Assembly (NCBI RefSeq): GCF_004752005.1
Contig: NZ_CP038493.1
Location: 1,202,302-1,266,301, forward strand
DNA from: Thalassotalea sp. HSM 43
GTDB taxonomy: Bacteria > Pseudomonadota > Gammaproteobacteria > Enterobacterales > Alteromonadaceae
DNA: 64,000 nt
Reading direction: 5' to 3'
Below the pieces are notes generated by a model, which saw nothing but the letters and a program-made list of their open reading frames with translations, was not told where the DNA came from and did no database searches. Shown here piece by piece: positions 17,098-25,629 of this stretch. Every line of letters begins with the position of its first letter. Within the stretch, counting starts at the first letter, position 1. The position numbers were made by a program, and so were the translations under genes.

Positions 17098-19683
17098 TTA
17101 GAACTTGTAGGTAACTTTACCGTAGTAGAATGCACCGTTGTAATCGAATGGACCACTTTCGTAGTACTTACCACCAACAACGGAGTAAGCGCCATCAGGG
17201 CCTTTCTGCAACTCTTGTGCTTCTTCATCAAGCAAGTTATTACCACCAACCGTAAAGGTTAGGCTATCAGTCGCATACCAACTTACTTCACCATCTAGAG
17301 TGAAAGTAGAGTCAGCTGTTTCTGACCAACCATCAGAGGTATCATCGGCATGCACCGCGTAGTACTCTCCGAAGTAGTTGAAGCGTAGGAAGGCGCCAAA
17401 CGCGTCCCAACTTTGACTAACGGTAAAGGTTGCTTGGTGATCTGGAATACCATCTTCCAATCGCTCCACTTTACCTTCCGACGTGGTTTCAGGATTAAAC
17501 TTATCAACCGTTGTATCGTTGAAGTTGTATGCCAAGCTAAACTTGGTGTCACCGCCTAACAGACCCATTGAGTAGTTAGCAACAACATCCACACCTTCAG
17601 TTGTGGTATCAAAGTCATTGTTAAAGTACGTTACCGCTGAAATCAATTCAGGGTTTTTAACACCTAAGTCACGTAGGTCATCCCAATCTTCTTCTAGTAC
17701 ATCGATTTGACTCGATTGCGCTAGACGATCCGTTACTTCAATGCTGTATGCATCAACGGTTAAGAAGAAATCACCATTTTGGTATACGATACCCGCTGCG
17801 TACGATGTTGATTCTTCAGGTTGTAACACTTTACCACCATAGAATGCTGATAGAGGATCAGTCGGTGGCGCTAAGAATGACTGGATTAGCTCACCTTCAA
17901 CCAAGGACGTTTGCGTATTAACAACGTTCTCTTGACCAACAGTTGGTGCACGGAAACCCGTACTATGTGACGCACGAATTGACAAGTTATCGGTTATTTC
18001 AAACTGTGTCGTAACTTTGTAATCCGTAGTATCACCAAAGGTGTTAAAGTCTTCGTAACGTACCGCAGCTCCGACCATCCAGCCTTCAGTGAAGTAAGTT
18101 TCTACATCAGCATAAAATGCCCAGTTACGACGCTCATTGCGACCTTGTGATTCTGGACCAAAACCTTTAAAACCGTGTGAACCGATGTTGAAGCCTTGGT
18201 CAGCATAAGGACCCGCTTTCCAAGATGACTCTTCACCAGAAACGATTTCAAAACTCTCTTCACGCCACTCGGCACCAACTGCAAAGTTTAAGTCTTCCGC
18301 TAAACCAATATCAAACCCGCGTACTAAATCAAGGTTAAAGGTTTTCTCTAACTGAATGTACTTACCTGTTTGGAAGTTGGTTGGTGTTGAAAGACCAAGC
18401 GATGGGTTAAGAGTGTTTTTCAAAAAGAATTCAGACTCATTTCGACCAACAGAGGCACTTAAGTCAAAGCTCCACTCTTTCATCAAACCAGCATTGATAT
18501 CACCACGTACACCACCAGTAATGGAGGTATCGGTAATGTTACCGCCGAACTGCGGTGTATAACCGCCTGGCATGATTGAGTTCATTGAGAAACAGTTTGG
18601 ATCGGCCAACATGGCTAAATACTCAGGCGAGGTTAGCACGTTACCATCTGAACCATCAGGGTTCTTAGGAATATTTACCACCGCACAACTGCGTGCTGCG
18701 CCTTCCGATTGAGCAACATCACCAACCAATAGTGTTTCACCACCATCAATTGAGAAAACGTTACCACGGTTATGTGGATTACGATAATAGAAACCACCGG
18801 TAACATCTCGCTCAGAGTAGTTACCAAATAAGTACGCTTCTTTATCATCTTCTAAATCCAATCCGATATTACCAAAGATAGTGATATCGTCTTCAACTTC
18901 TGGGTTACCCCAAATTTGCGCTGGATCGTTAACGTCGGTGTTTCCTTGGTCAATCAGGTTAGCCGCGTCTGGGCGCTGTACTGAACGACTTGTCGGGTCA
19001 ACGTTTTTCAATTGGAAACTGAAGTTAGCAAAGCCATCATCGGTAAATGGTAAACCAATGTTACCGTCAACAACGGTGGTTTCACCATCGCCTTCAGAAA
19101 ACTCACCGTATTTAACCGAGATAGAACCGCCATCTCTGTCGTCACGTAAAATAAAGTTCATAACACCAGCGATAGCATCTGAACCGTATTGTGCTGACGC
19201 ACCGTCACGTAGTACTTCCACTTGCTTAAGAGCAACGGATGGAATTACTGAGATATCAGGACCTTGAGCACCATCATTGACACCACCACCTTGGAAGGCA
19301 ATAACAGATGCACGATGACGACGCTTACCATTGACAAGAATTAGTGTGGAGTCTGAAGACAAACCACGTAAGTTAACTGGACGAATCAAAGTCGCAGCAT
19401 CCGAGATAGGTTGCGCACGTACATTGAAAGACGGTACCGCACTTTGTAGTGCATCAAGTAAATCCGACGCACCAGACTTAGATAGTTCATCACCGCTTAC
19501 GACATCAACCGGTACCGGTGAATCCGCTACCGAGCGCGGTGCAGAACGAGTACCAACAACAACGATCTGCTCGATGTTTTCATCGGCTACTGCTTCGCCC
19601 TCTTCGGCTGCCAGCACAGGCTGACTACCCAGAGCGATACCGACCGCTAGGGTCAGGTGACGCAATTTGAAGTTCCTAGACAT
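17098..19683 (-). CDS. TonB-dependent outer-membrane receptor
   Basis: 861 residues. The signal peptide ends near QPVLA-AEEGE, followed by a TonB-box-like IEQIVVVGTRS (about 37-47). The plug domain has DLLDALQSAVPSFNVR, LRGLSSDSTLILVNGKRRHRAS (split), and VEVLRDGASAQYGSDAIAGV. A long beta-barrel follows and ends in YYGKVTYKF with a terminal aromatic residue. This is the large group of marine Alteromonadales receptors that import siderophores, oligosaccharides, peptides or vitamins; the ligand cannot be assigned here. GGGAG precedes the ATG. The upstream gap of 227 bases is shared with the divergent MscS-like gene. Confidence 0.92.
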   Translation of the reverse strand: MSRNFKLRHLTLAVGIALGSQPVLAAEEGEAVADENIEQIVVVGTRSAPRSVADSPVPVDVVSGDELSKSGASDLLDALQSAVPSFNVRAQPISDAATLIRPVNLRGLSSDSTLILVNGKRRHRASVIAFQGGGVNDGAQGPDISVIPSVALKQVEVLRDGASAQYGSDAIAGVMNFILRDDRDGGSISVKYGEFSEGDGETTVVDGNIGLPFTDDGFANFSFQLKNVDPTSRSVQRPDAANLIDQGNTDVNDPAQIWGNPEVEDDITIFGNIGLDLEDDKEAYLFGNYSERDVTGGFYYRNPHNRGNVFSIDGGETLLVGDVAQSEGAARSCAVVNIPKNPDGSDGNVLTSPEYLAMLADPNCFSMNSIMPGGYTPQFGGNITDTSITGGVRGDINAGLMKEWSFDLSASVGRNESEFFLKNTLNPSLGLSTPTNFQTGKYIQLEKTFNLDLVRGFDIGLAEDLNFAVGAEWREESFEIVSGEESSWKAGPYADQGFNIGSHGFKGFGPESQGRNERRNWAFYADVETYFTEGWMVGAAVRYEDFNTFGDTTDYKVTTQFEITDNLSIRASHSTGFRAPTVGQENVVNTQTSLVEGELIQSFLAPPTDPLSAFYGGKVLQPEESTSYAAGIVYQNGDFFLTVDAYSIEVTDRLAQSSQIDVLEEDWDDLRDLGVKNPELISAVTYFNNDFDTTTEGVDVVANYSMGLLGGDTKFSLAYNFNDTTVDKFNPETTSEGKVERLEDGIPDHQATFTVSQSWDAFGAFLRFNYFGEYYAVHADDTSDGWSETADSTFTLDGEVSWYATDSLTFTVGGNNLLDEEAQELQKGPDGAYSVVGGKYYESGPFDYNGAFYYGKVTYKF

Positions 19684-19910
19684 TAGATTTCTCCCTCACA
19701 TTTTTTTTTATTAACGAGTATATTATTAATACTTCAACTACCTTTATATCTGACCTAGAGCGCATTTACAAACTATTAACATGAAATGTTTTCACGCATT
19801 CTTTGCAAAAAATCAAAGGGTTACATTTCGTTACTCTGTTTTTGTTATCTTGCTTGTTGAAAATAGTTATCATTAACAGGCATTTTTCAGGTATCTAGGA
19901 AGGGCTATTT

Positions 19911-20747
19911 ATGGAGCACTTTTTACAACAATTTTCTCTGCTAATTACTAATAAGATTTTTCTTACCATCGCCATTGTGGTGGTATTGCAGTTGCTGTCT
20001 AAGTACATCGTTGTCTTTATTAAACGTGATAATGACATCCTAAATGAACAGCACCGAACTTGGATATCACGAACTAAAAATATTAAAGCCATGGTTATGG
20101 CGATTTTTCTGCTGAGCCTGTGGTGGGGAGAGTTACAAACCTTTGCACTTTCAATTGCAGCGGTAGCAGTGGCAATTGTTATCGCCTCAAAAGAATTAAT
20201 ACTGTGCTTGAGTGGTTCGATATTGCGCGCCACCTCGAACGCGTTTGTGATAGGTGACTGGATTAAGGTCGGCGATAATCATGGTGAAGTGATAGAACAT
20301 AATATACTGTCTACCTTGATCCAAGAAGTCGACTTTGCCAACAATACCTACAATTACACCGGCCGCACCGCCATCATCCCGAACAGCCAGTTTTTAACCG
20401 AGACGGTTAAAAATATGAATTTTATGAAGCGCTATGTGTATCACACGTTTTCGATTCACTGTGATACCAAGATAAACATGTTTGATGCGCGAGACCATAT
20501 ATTCCAACGTATGGATAAATACACTAAAGAATTCTTAGAAATAGGCCAACGCTATAATTCGGTGATTGAAAAAAGATTGGGTGTCGATTTGCCCGGTGAA
20601 GAACCTTACATTCGCATTACAACGACAGAGCTTGGTAATTTTAAATTCACCATAATTTTGTTTTGCCCTACCGAGCAAGCAGTCTCTCTTGAGCAGCGTA
20701 TTACTCAAGACTTTATGCAGTTTAGATATGACAGATTAGATTCTTAA
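19911..20747 (+). CDS. MscS-like mechanosensitive channel family protein
   Basis: 278 residues. Membrane helices lie at about 12-32, 57-75 and 79-95. The last leads into an MscS-type pore and beta domain, AVAIVIASKELILCLSGSI then FVIGDWIKVGDNHGEVIEHN, and IPNSQFLTETVKN follows. The pore helix lacks the usual glycine/alanine pattern of E. coli MscS (it reads AIVIASKELI), so gating may differ. The cytoplasmic domain extends to about 270. AAGGGC precedes the ATG. It is a monocistronic gene, divergent from the TonB receptor. Confidence 0.82.
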   Translation: MEHFLQQFSLLITNKIFLTIAIVVVLQLLSKYIVVFIKRDNDILNEQHRTWISRTKNIKAMVMAIFLLSLWWGELQTFALSIAAVAVAIVIASKELILCLSGSILRATSNAFVIGDWIKVGDNHGEVIEHNILSTLIQEVDFANNTYNYTGRTAIIPNSQFLTETVKNMNFMKRYVYHTFSIHCDTKINMFDARDHIFQRMDKYTKEFLEIGQRYNSVIEKRLGVDLPGEEPYIRITTTELGNFKFTIILFCPTEQAVSLEQRITQDFMQFRYDRLDS

Positions 20748-21145
20748 ACTATTTTATTATATCAAAATCAAAATCATCGACAATTAGAACAAATATTTAT
20801 GCAGTTTATCTGTCTAAATATTAGTCATCTGGGCGGCTAAACGTCTTTGCACAAACAAACAATTTAACAAGTTTTTAACATGTAACTTCAATGACATACG
20901 ATGCTTTTTTGTACAATAAATCAATTACAAAAACATCGTTAAAACAACAAAATCACTAACACATCAATAACTTAAGAAAGTTATAAGCTATAACTTTTTG
21001 TTATACCTTTTACCGCTGACATTTAAAATTATATCTCTACACTGAAAAACTCTTGTCGTTTACATAATACCAATTGATCTTCCCCAGAGATCACAAAAAA
21101 CTCAAACGACTGGAAAATAATTATAATGTAAGGGAGAAAACCAAA
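20748..21145. other. 398-base AT-rich intergenic region
   Basis: This region is very AT-rich, with several short A and T runs. It ends with the AGGGAG ribosome-binding site at about 21131-21136 of the subtilase gene. A reading frame extends upstream of the GTG start to 21074 but has no ribosome-binding site. No RNA gene or repeat was recognised. Confidence 0.45.
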
Positions 21146-22768
21146 GTGAAGTTAAAAACATTTCTAAGTTCTTCATTAGCCTTGGCAATAAGCACAAGTT
21201 TTGCCGCCAATGCCGCTGATGACCGATACGTAATCCAAGTAGATAACAGCAAGAAAGGTGTGGTAAAAGCACTGGCGAAAAAACTAGGTGGCGATATTAA
21301 ACTTGATTCTGAAGGTTTTATTGTTGCTAAATTCGCAGGCAAAGATTTAGCTGCTGTTAAAGGTTTATTAAACAACCCACATGTACAATTGGTTGAGGCG
21401 GATCAACGTCGTTACCCAATGGCCATGTACAACGATGACCTTGGCGATGCCATGCAAGAGCAGCTTACGCCGTACGCTGTTTACCAATCAAAAGCCAATC
21501 AAGTGAGTTTCAATAGCCAAGCTGGTATGAAGGTTTGTGTTATCGATTCAGGTCTTGACCGTTCTAACCCTGATTTTAATTGGGGCACCATCACTGGCGA
21601 CAATGACAGTGGTACAGGTAACTGGGACGAGAATGGTGGTCCACATGGTACTCACGTTGCAGGTACTGTAGGTGCTGAAGATAACAACGTTGGTGTTGTA
21701 GGTATGGCGCCAGGCGTTGATATGCACATCATCAAAGTATTTAATGCCTCAGGCTGGGGTTACTCGTCTGATTTAGCCCACGCGACTAACTTGTGTGAGC
21801 AAGCTGGCGCGAACATCATTTCAATGAGTTTAGGTGGTGGCGGTGCGAATAACACTGAATCAAATGCCTTCGCTAACTTCACAGCTAATGGCGGCTTAGT
21901 TGTTGCTGCTGCAGGTAACGACGGTAACAGCGTTCGTTCATACCCAGCAGGCTATGAATCAGTAATGATGATTGGTGCAAATGATGCTGATAACAACATT
22001 GCAGATTTCTCTCAATTCCCGTCTTGTACTGCAGGTCGAGGAAAGAATGCAACATTTGATGAAACAATCTGTGTTGAAGCTACTGCCGGTGGTGTTGATA
22101 CCTTATCAACCTACCCTGCAGGTATGGCAACCTCAGCGAATATGAGCGCTGATTCACAAGCCTATGCAACGTCGGCAATGGAAAACACCGGTTCTGCAAG
22201 TGGTGCGGCATACTACATGGGCACTGCTGAAGCGGTTGACTCAAGTGCCAATGGTAAGATTTGTGTTATCGATCGCGGCAACATCAGCTTCCATGACAAA
22301 GTACAAAACTGTGAAAACTCAGGTGGCCTAGGCGCTATCATCGTTAATAACGAAGCCGGTATGTTATACGGTACGTTAGGTGAGACGAATGCAACTAGCA
22401 TTCCAGCGGTTGGTGCCGATTTTGCCGACCGCAGCAGCCTAATCGCAGCGTCTTCAGCTTCTGTTTCTGTCGATGCGAGTGACTATGGTTTCATGAGTGG
22501 TACGTCAATGGCAACACCAGCAGTATCTGGTATTGCAGCACTTGTTTGGTCTAACCACAGCAGCTGTACTGGTACTGATATTCGTGAAGCATTGAAAGCA
22601 AGTGCAACGGATTCAGGCGCAAGCGGTCATGATGTTTACTTTGGTTACGGTATTGTTGATGCAGTAGCAGCCGATGCTTACTTAACAGCAAATGGTTGTG
22701 GCGGTACGACTCCTCCACCAGAGCCAGAGCCAGAACCATGTAAAGGTAATGGACCTCGCTGTCGATAA
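21146..22768 (+). CDS. secreted S8 (subtilisin-like) serine protease with PA domain
   Basis: 540 residues from the GTG at 21146, chosen because AGGGAG lies nine bases upstream and the product then starts directly with a signal peptide (VKLKTFLSSSLALAIS, cleaved near ANA-AD). An inhibitor-type propeptide (about 25-95) precedes the catalytic domain. Catalytic residues are Asp134 (VIDSGLD), His167 (GPHGTHVAGT) and Ser454 (GTSMATPAVSG). A protease-associated (PA) insert lies at about 350-430 (KICVIDRGNISFHDK). The end is a Pro-Glu repeat and a two-cysteine tail (PCKGNGPRCR). It is probably an extracellular protease for protein breakdown. A strong terminator follows. Confidence 0.93.
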   Translation: MKLKTFLSSSLALAISTSFAANAADDRYVIQVDNSKKGVVKALAKKLGGDIKLDSEGFIVAKFAGKDLAAVKGLLNNPHVQLVEADQRRYPMAMYNDDLGDAMQEQLTPYAVYQSKANQVSFNSQAGMKVCVIDSGLDRSNPDFNWGTITGDNDSGTGNWDENGGPHGTHVAGTVGAEDNNVGVVGMAPGVDMHIIKVFNASGWGYSSDLAHATNLCEQAGANIISMSLGGGGANNTESNAFANFTANGGLVVAAAGNDGNSVRSYPAGYESVMMIGANDADNNIADFSQFPSCTAGRGKNATFDETICVEATAGGVDTLSTYPAGMATSANMSADSQAYATSAMENTGSASGAAYYMGTAEAVDSSANGKICVIDRGNISFHDKVQNCENSGGLGAIIVNNEAGMLYGTLGETNATSIPAVGADFADRSSLIAASSASVSVDASDYGFMSGTSMATPAVSGIAALVWSNHSSCTGTDIREALKASATDSGASGHDVYFGYGIVDAVAADAYLTANGCGGTTPPPEPEPEPCKGNGPRCR

Positions 22769-23143
22769 TAACGACCTAACCCTTGGTTATTATCTAAAAA
22801 GACCGGCTTAGCCGGTCTTTTTTTATGCGCGAAATTAATCCCTAAATATTTAGGAAAATGCCGGATAAATTGTTAAGGATGCTCGAGCCAAGCGACAATC
22901 TCTAGACACAAATTGCACTTTAAAAAGCAGCACAAACAAACTTTAATCGATTGAAAACTAACTACTTTATGATAGTTTATAAAGGCAATCGCCGATCGAT
23001 ATTAATGAGTTCCAAGCATAATAAACGATAAACGACTGAACAGGCTAAGGTCTAATTAGAGTGACAAGCGGCTATAGGCTGTCTGTGAAAAATAACACCG
23101 TTACAAATATTTGGATTAGGAGCTAATCATCAACTCTTTATTA
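22769..23143. other. 375-base intergenic region, no gene seen
   Basis: This region holds the subtilase terminator at its left end and otherwise AT-rich sequence with no RNA gene or conserved ORF. At the right end, AGGAG (23118-23122) overlaps an in-frame TAG just before the orphan gene annotated at 23144. Confidence 0.45.
22796..22824 (+). terminator. Rho-independent terminator of the S8 protease gene
   Basis: The 12-bp stem AAAAAGACCGGC (22796-22807) and GCCGGTCTTTTT (22811-22822) with a three-base loop, followed by more T. Confidence 0.92.
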
Positions 23144-23539
23144 TTGGATTACGCAAGACCTTGGAAGCTAGTATCACTGTTAATTGGCGTGATATTACTC
23201 ATCGTTGGCTCTTATTATTACGAAGCCCCAGACTGGGATATACCTATTAGTCTTATTATGGCATTTGTGGCTTATTTAACAGCACCTTGGAGCATGAGGG
23301 TATTAATAAAACGACAATGGTCTAAGTTTCCTTTAATGCTCTTTTTTATGTGGTTTGGTGTAGATGGTTGCTATTCAATTTATTGGTACTTCGTTGATCC
23401 AATAGCACTAGAAATAATGAGAGACGTAAACTTTTTGGCTTCTCTAGTTTTATATTGCACATGCGGGCTAATTTGGTTTTATGATGGTAATTTGACTGAT
23501 ATTTATAAAGCTTATCGAAATGCAAAAAGCTCTACTTAA
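23144..23539 (+). CDS. orphan membrane protein of unknown function
   Basis: 131 residues from a TTG (DYARPWKLVSLL). Four hydrophobic segments can be seen at about 9-25, 33-50, 62-82 and 97-114, so it is a small inner-membrane protein. I recognise no family. The start is a puzzle. The frame opens only after a TAG at 23117-23119, and within the next 27 bases there is no ATG or GTG; TTG at 23144 is the only ordinary start. Yet AGGAG at 23118-23122 is far better spaced for the ATC codons at 23126 or 23129. It is AT-rich and next to another orphan gene with a TTG start. Confidence 0.5.
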   Translation: MDYARPWKLVSLLIGVILLIVGSYYYEAPDWDIPISLIMAFVAYLTAPWSMRVLIKRQWSKFPLMLFFMWFGVDGCYSIYWYFVDPIALEIMRDVNFLASLVLYCTCGLIWFYDGNLTDIYKAYRNAKSST

Positions 23540-23679
23540 ATGCAAGCATCTTCGAGCCAACAATGATCGCTCTTGGCACTATTGAGTCATGAAATGATTT
23601 AACGTAATGTAATCAAAAATCTAACGACTGGTTAGAGCGATGACCCGACGTTTTATAACCACTATATGGAGCTAGACTT

Positions 23680-24345
23680 TTGAAAGGATATCTAATCAAC
23701 TACAAGCAAATTAGCTTGCTATTGCTAATCTACAATTTAAGCTTTAATTTAGAAGCAACAACTCTTCGCAATGTAGAACCGATAGAAGTAATTGAGAAAT
23801 CTGACCGAGTAGCTCACGTCCAAGTGTTAGAAGCTAAAGTTGTAGAATTTGAAACTAATGAAGATGAAATAGACATTCCTTCATGCGGAACCAATGTACG
23901 AGCTAGAATCCTTTACGATTACATTGAGAATGAAGAAAAGTTCGTAGAGTTTTCAATAGCTGATAGCATTGAAGTTGGTACTGAGTATTTGATTTTTTTA
24001 AGAAAAGAGGACTCCAAAGACTGGTATAGTGGGCAATGGGGACCACCTATGATACTCGTTGATGAATCAGGTGAACCTATCGATGAATCAGAGGGTATTG
24101 ATGATTCAACCAGTAATTGTCTTAACCAAATACATAGCCTTAAAGCCGATTCATTCCCACAAAGAGCTATTAAGATTGATTACGACGATTATTTGGTTTT
24201 TGAACTGAATAATATGTTAATCCCTGAAGAGGTTAGAATTAAAACCTTGGGAGAAGGCTCTATAATTCAACAATATAATCAAACATTAGTAAATTTTAAT
24301 GACTTCCATGATTATTTAAAGAAGTTAATAAAATCAAGTAAATAA
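23680..24345 (+). CDS. orphan secreted protein of unknown function
   Basis: 221 residues from a TTG at 23680, supported by GGAG at 23668-23671 with eight-base spacing. The N-terminal region (LINYKQISLLLLIYNLSFNLEAT) looks like a signal peptide cut near residue 27. The mature part is acidic and has two cysteines (IPSCGTNVRARIL and STSNCLNQI). A segment reading VEVIEKSDRVAHVQVLEAK then GTEYLIFLRK recalls small periplasmic proteins that begin with an OB- or beta-barrel-like domain, but this is weak. The codon use is AT-rich. It may form a pair with the upstream membrane protein. Confidence 0.5.
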   Translation: MKGYLINYKQISLLLLIYNLSFNLEATTLRNVEPIEVIEKSDRVAHVQVLEAKVVEFETNEDEIDIPSCGTNVRARILYDYIENEEKFVEFSIADSIEVGTEYLIFLRKEDSKDWYSGQWGPPMILVDESGEPIDESEGIDDSTSNCLNQIHSLKADSFPQRAIKIDYDDYLVFELNNMLIPEEVRIKTLGEGSIIQQYNQTLVNFNDFHDYLKKLIKSSK

Positions 24346-24422
24346 ACATAATCACGCTGCTTAATGAACGGCAGTTAATGGCACAAACCAGACTTAAAAA
24401 GTTACCTCGAACTTGATGGAGG

Positions 24423-24523
24423 TTGCGGCCATCGCCGCAATGACGCACAGCATGTGCTAATGCAAATAGCGTCAGAAATGAAGGTTATATATTTGTGACG
24501 GCGCTATGTCTATAACACCGTCA
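24423..24523. repeat. cluster of three hairpins downstream of the orphan genes
   Basis: Three successive inverted repeats: TTGCGGC/GCCGCAA (24423-24440); TGACGC/GCGTCA (24441-24474), which encloses GCACA/TGTGC; and TGACGG/CCGTCA (24496-24523). No T tract follows them on the plus strand. They lie between the orphan gene and the convergent LysR gene and could act as a weak terminator, a structured RNA or a recombination scar. Confidence 0.4.
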
Positions 24524-24576
24524 GTTCTGATCGATTAAAACTCAACGGTTATTGCTTTTAGGCGGTCATGCTCAAG

Positions 24577-25461
24577 TTAAGGTAATAAGACGTGTTGATT
24601 TTCAGCGGTTAACGCTTTTATATAGTCCCACAACAATTCAACTCGACGAATACGTTTGCGATCAGGTTGCGCCATTAAGTAAAACGAACGCACCAGATCA
24701 AAGGTGTCGCTAAACAATGGCACTAACTCATCTTGCTGCGATACCAAAAAACACGGCAAAACCGCCACACCTAAACCACTTTTAACCGCCATATATTGGG
24801 CAATAACACTGCTGCTTTTTAAACTGGCATCATTATTTGGCGCGATCTCATCAATAAACGCCAGTTGTGAGGCAAAGTCCATATGCTCAGTGTAAGAAAC
24901 CCAGGGGATGTTTTGCAGGTCTTTCACAGACTCTACCGAATGCGCATTAAGCAATTTCTTACTGGCATAGAGTTTCAATCGATAGTCACAAAGTTTGGTG
25001 ACTATCATCGACGTGTTGGTTGGTTTGCCAACCGTAATAGCGATATCCGCCTCATAACGAGATAAGTTCACTTGCCGTGACAAAGGCAGAATATCAACAC
25101 TGATATTAGGGTGGGCTTGTTGAAATCGATTAAGCTGATTGGCAATAAAGAAGCTACCAAAGGCCTCGGTACAGCCTATTCGTACATTGCCTTTTTCTTG
25201 TAAGTCTTTGCCTTCTAACGTGTTTAGGCTATTGTGCAAGGTGTTTTCCATTTTGCGAGCATTGCGCAAAAACTGCTTGCCTTCTTCGGTTAGCACATGA
25301 CCTTCACTACCCCGCTCAAACAAGCTGACACCGAGATTTTTTTCCAATTGATGCAGACGCCTAGACACCGTCGAAGAGTCGATATGCAGGCTTCGTCCAG
25401 CCTCACTTAACGTGCGGGTACGAGCGACGGTTAGGAATATTTTAATGTCGTGCCAGTTCAT
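24577..25461 (-). CDS. LysR family transcriptional regulator
   Basis: 294 residues from the ATG at 25461 (MNWHDIKIFLTVART). The frame is open to 25524, but that extension has no resemblance to the family. The N-terminal winged helix-turn-helix is TLSEAGRSLHIDSSTVSRRLHQLEKNLGVSLFER (split, about 16-52). The C-terminal effector domain has GNVRIGCTEAFGSFF (about 90-104) and later GLGVAVLPCFL. It is divergent from mmsA with a 168-base gap, the usual place for a LysR regulator acting on its neighbour, so it probably controls mmsA. The inducer is unknown. Confidence 0.88.
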   Translation of the reverse strand: MNWHDIKIFLTVARTRTLSEAGRSLHIDSSTVSRRLHQLEKNLGVSLFERGSEGHVLTEEGKQFLRNARKMENTLHNSLNTLEGKDLQEKGNVRIGCTEAFGSFFIANQLNRFQQAHPNISVDILPLSRQVNLSRYEADIAITVGKPTNTSMIVTKLCDYRLKLYASKKLLNAHSVESVKDLQNIPWVSYTEHMDFASQLAFIDEIAPNNDASLKSSSVIAQYMAVKSGLGVAVLPCFLVSQQDELVPLFSDTFDLVRSFYLMAQPDRKRIRRVELLWDYIKALTAENQHVLLP

Positions 25462-25629
25462 CTTTGCAGAATAACAAATTCGGTTAACACTGTCTTGCAT
25501 TATTGCAACACTACGTTGCACCAATGCTATTGATAAAGACGTGGTAAGCCCCTACTCTACGCACAACCAAGGCAATTTTCATTTTTATGACCATTTTTGC
25601 CTAATGCTATAAACAATAAGGGGCGAGCT

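Noticed and set aside
23620-23636. ATCTAAC-GACTG-GTTAGAG as an integron attC site
   Set aside because: The two arms are only five bases apart, so they form a simple hairpin. attC sites need the outer boxes tens of bases apart with an inner pair, and no integrase is present.
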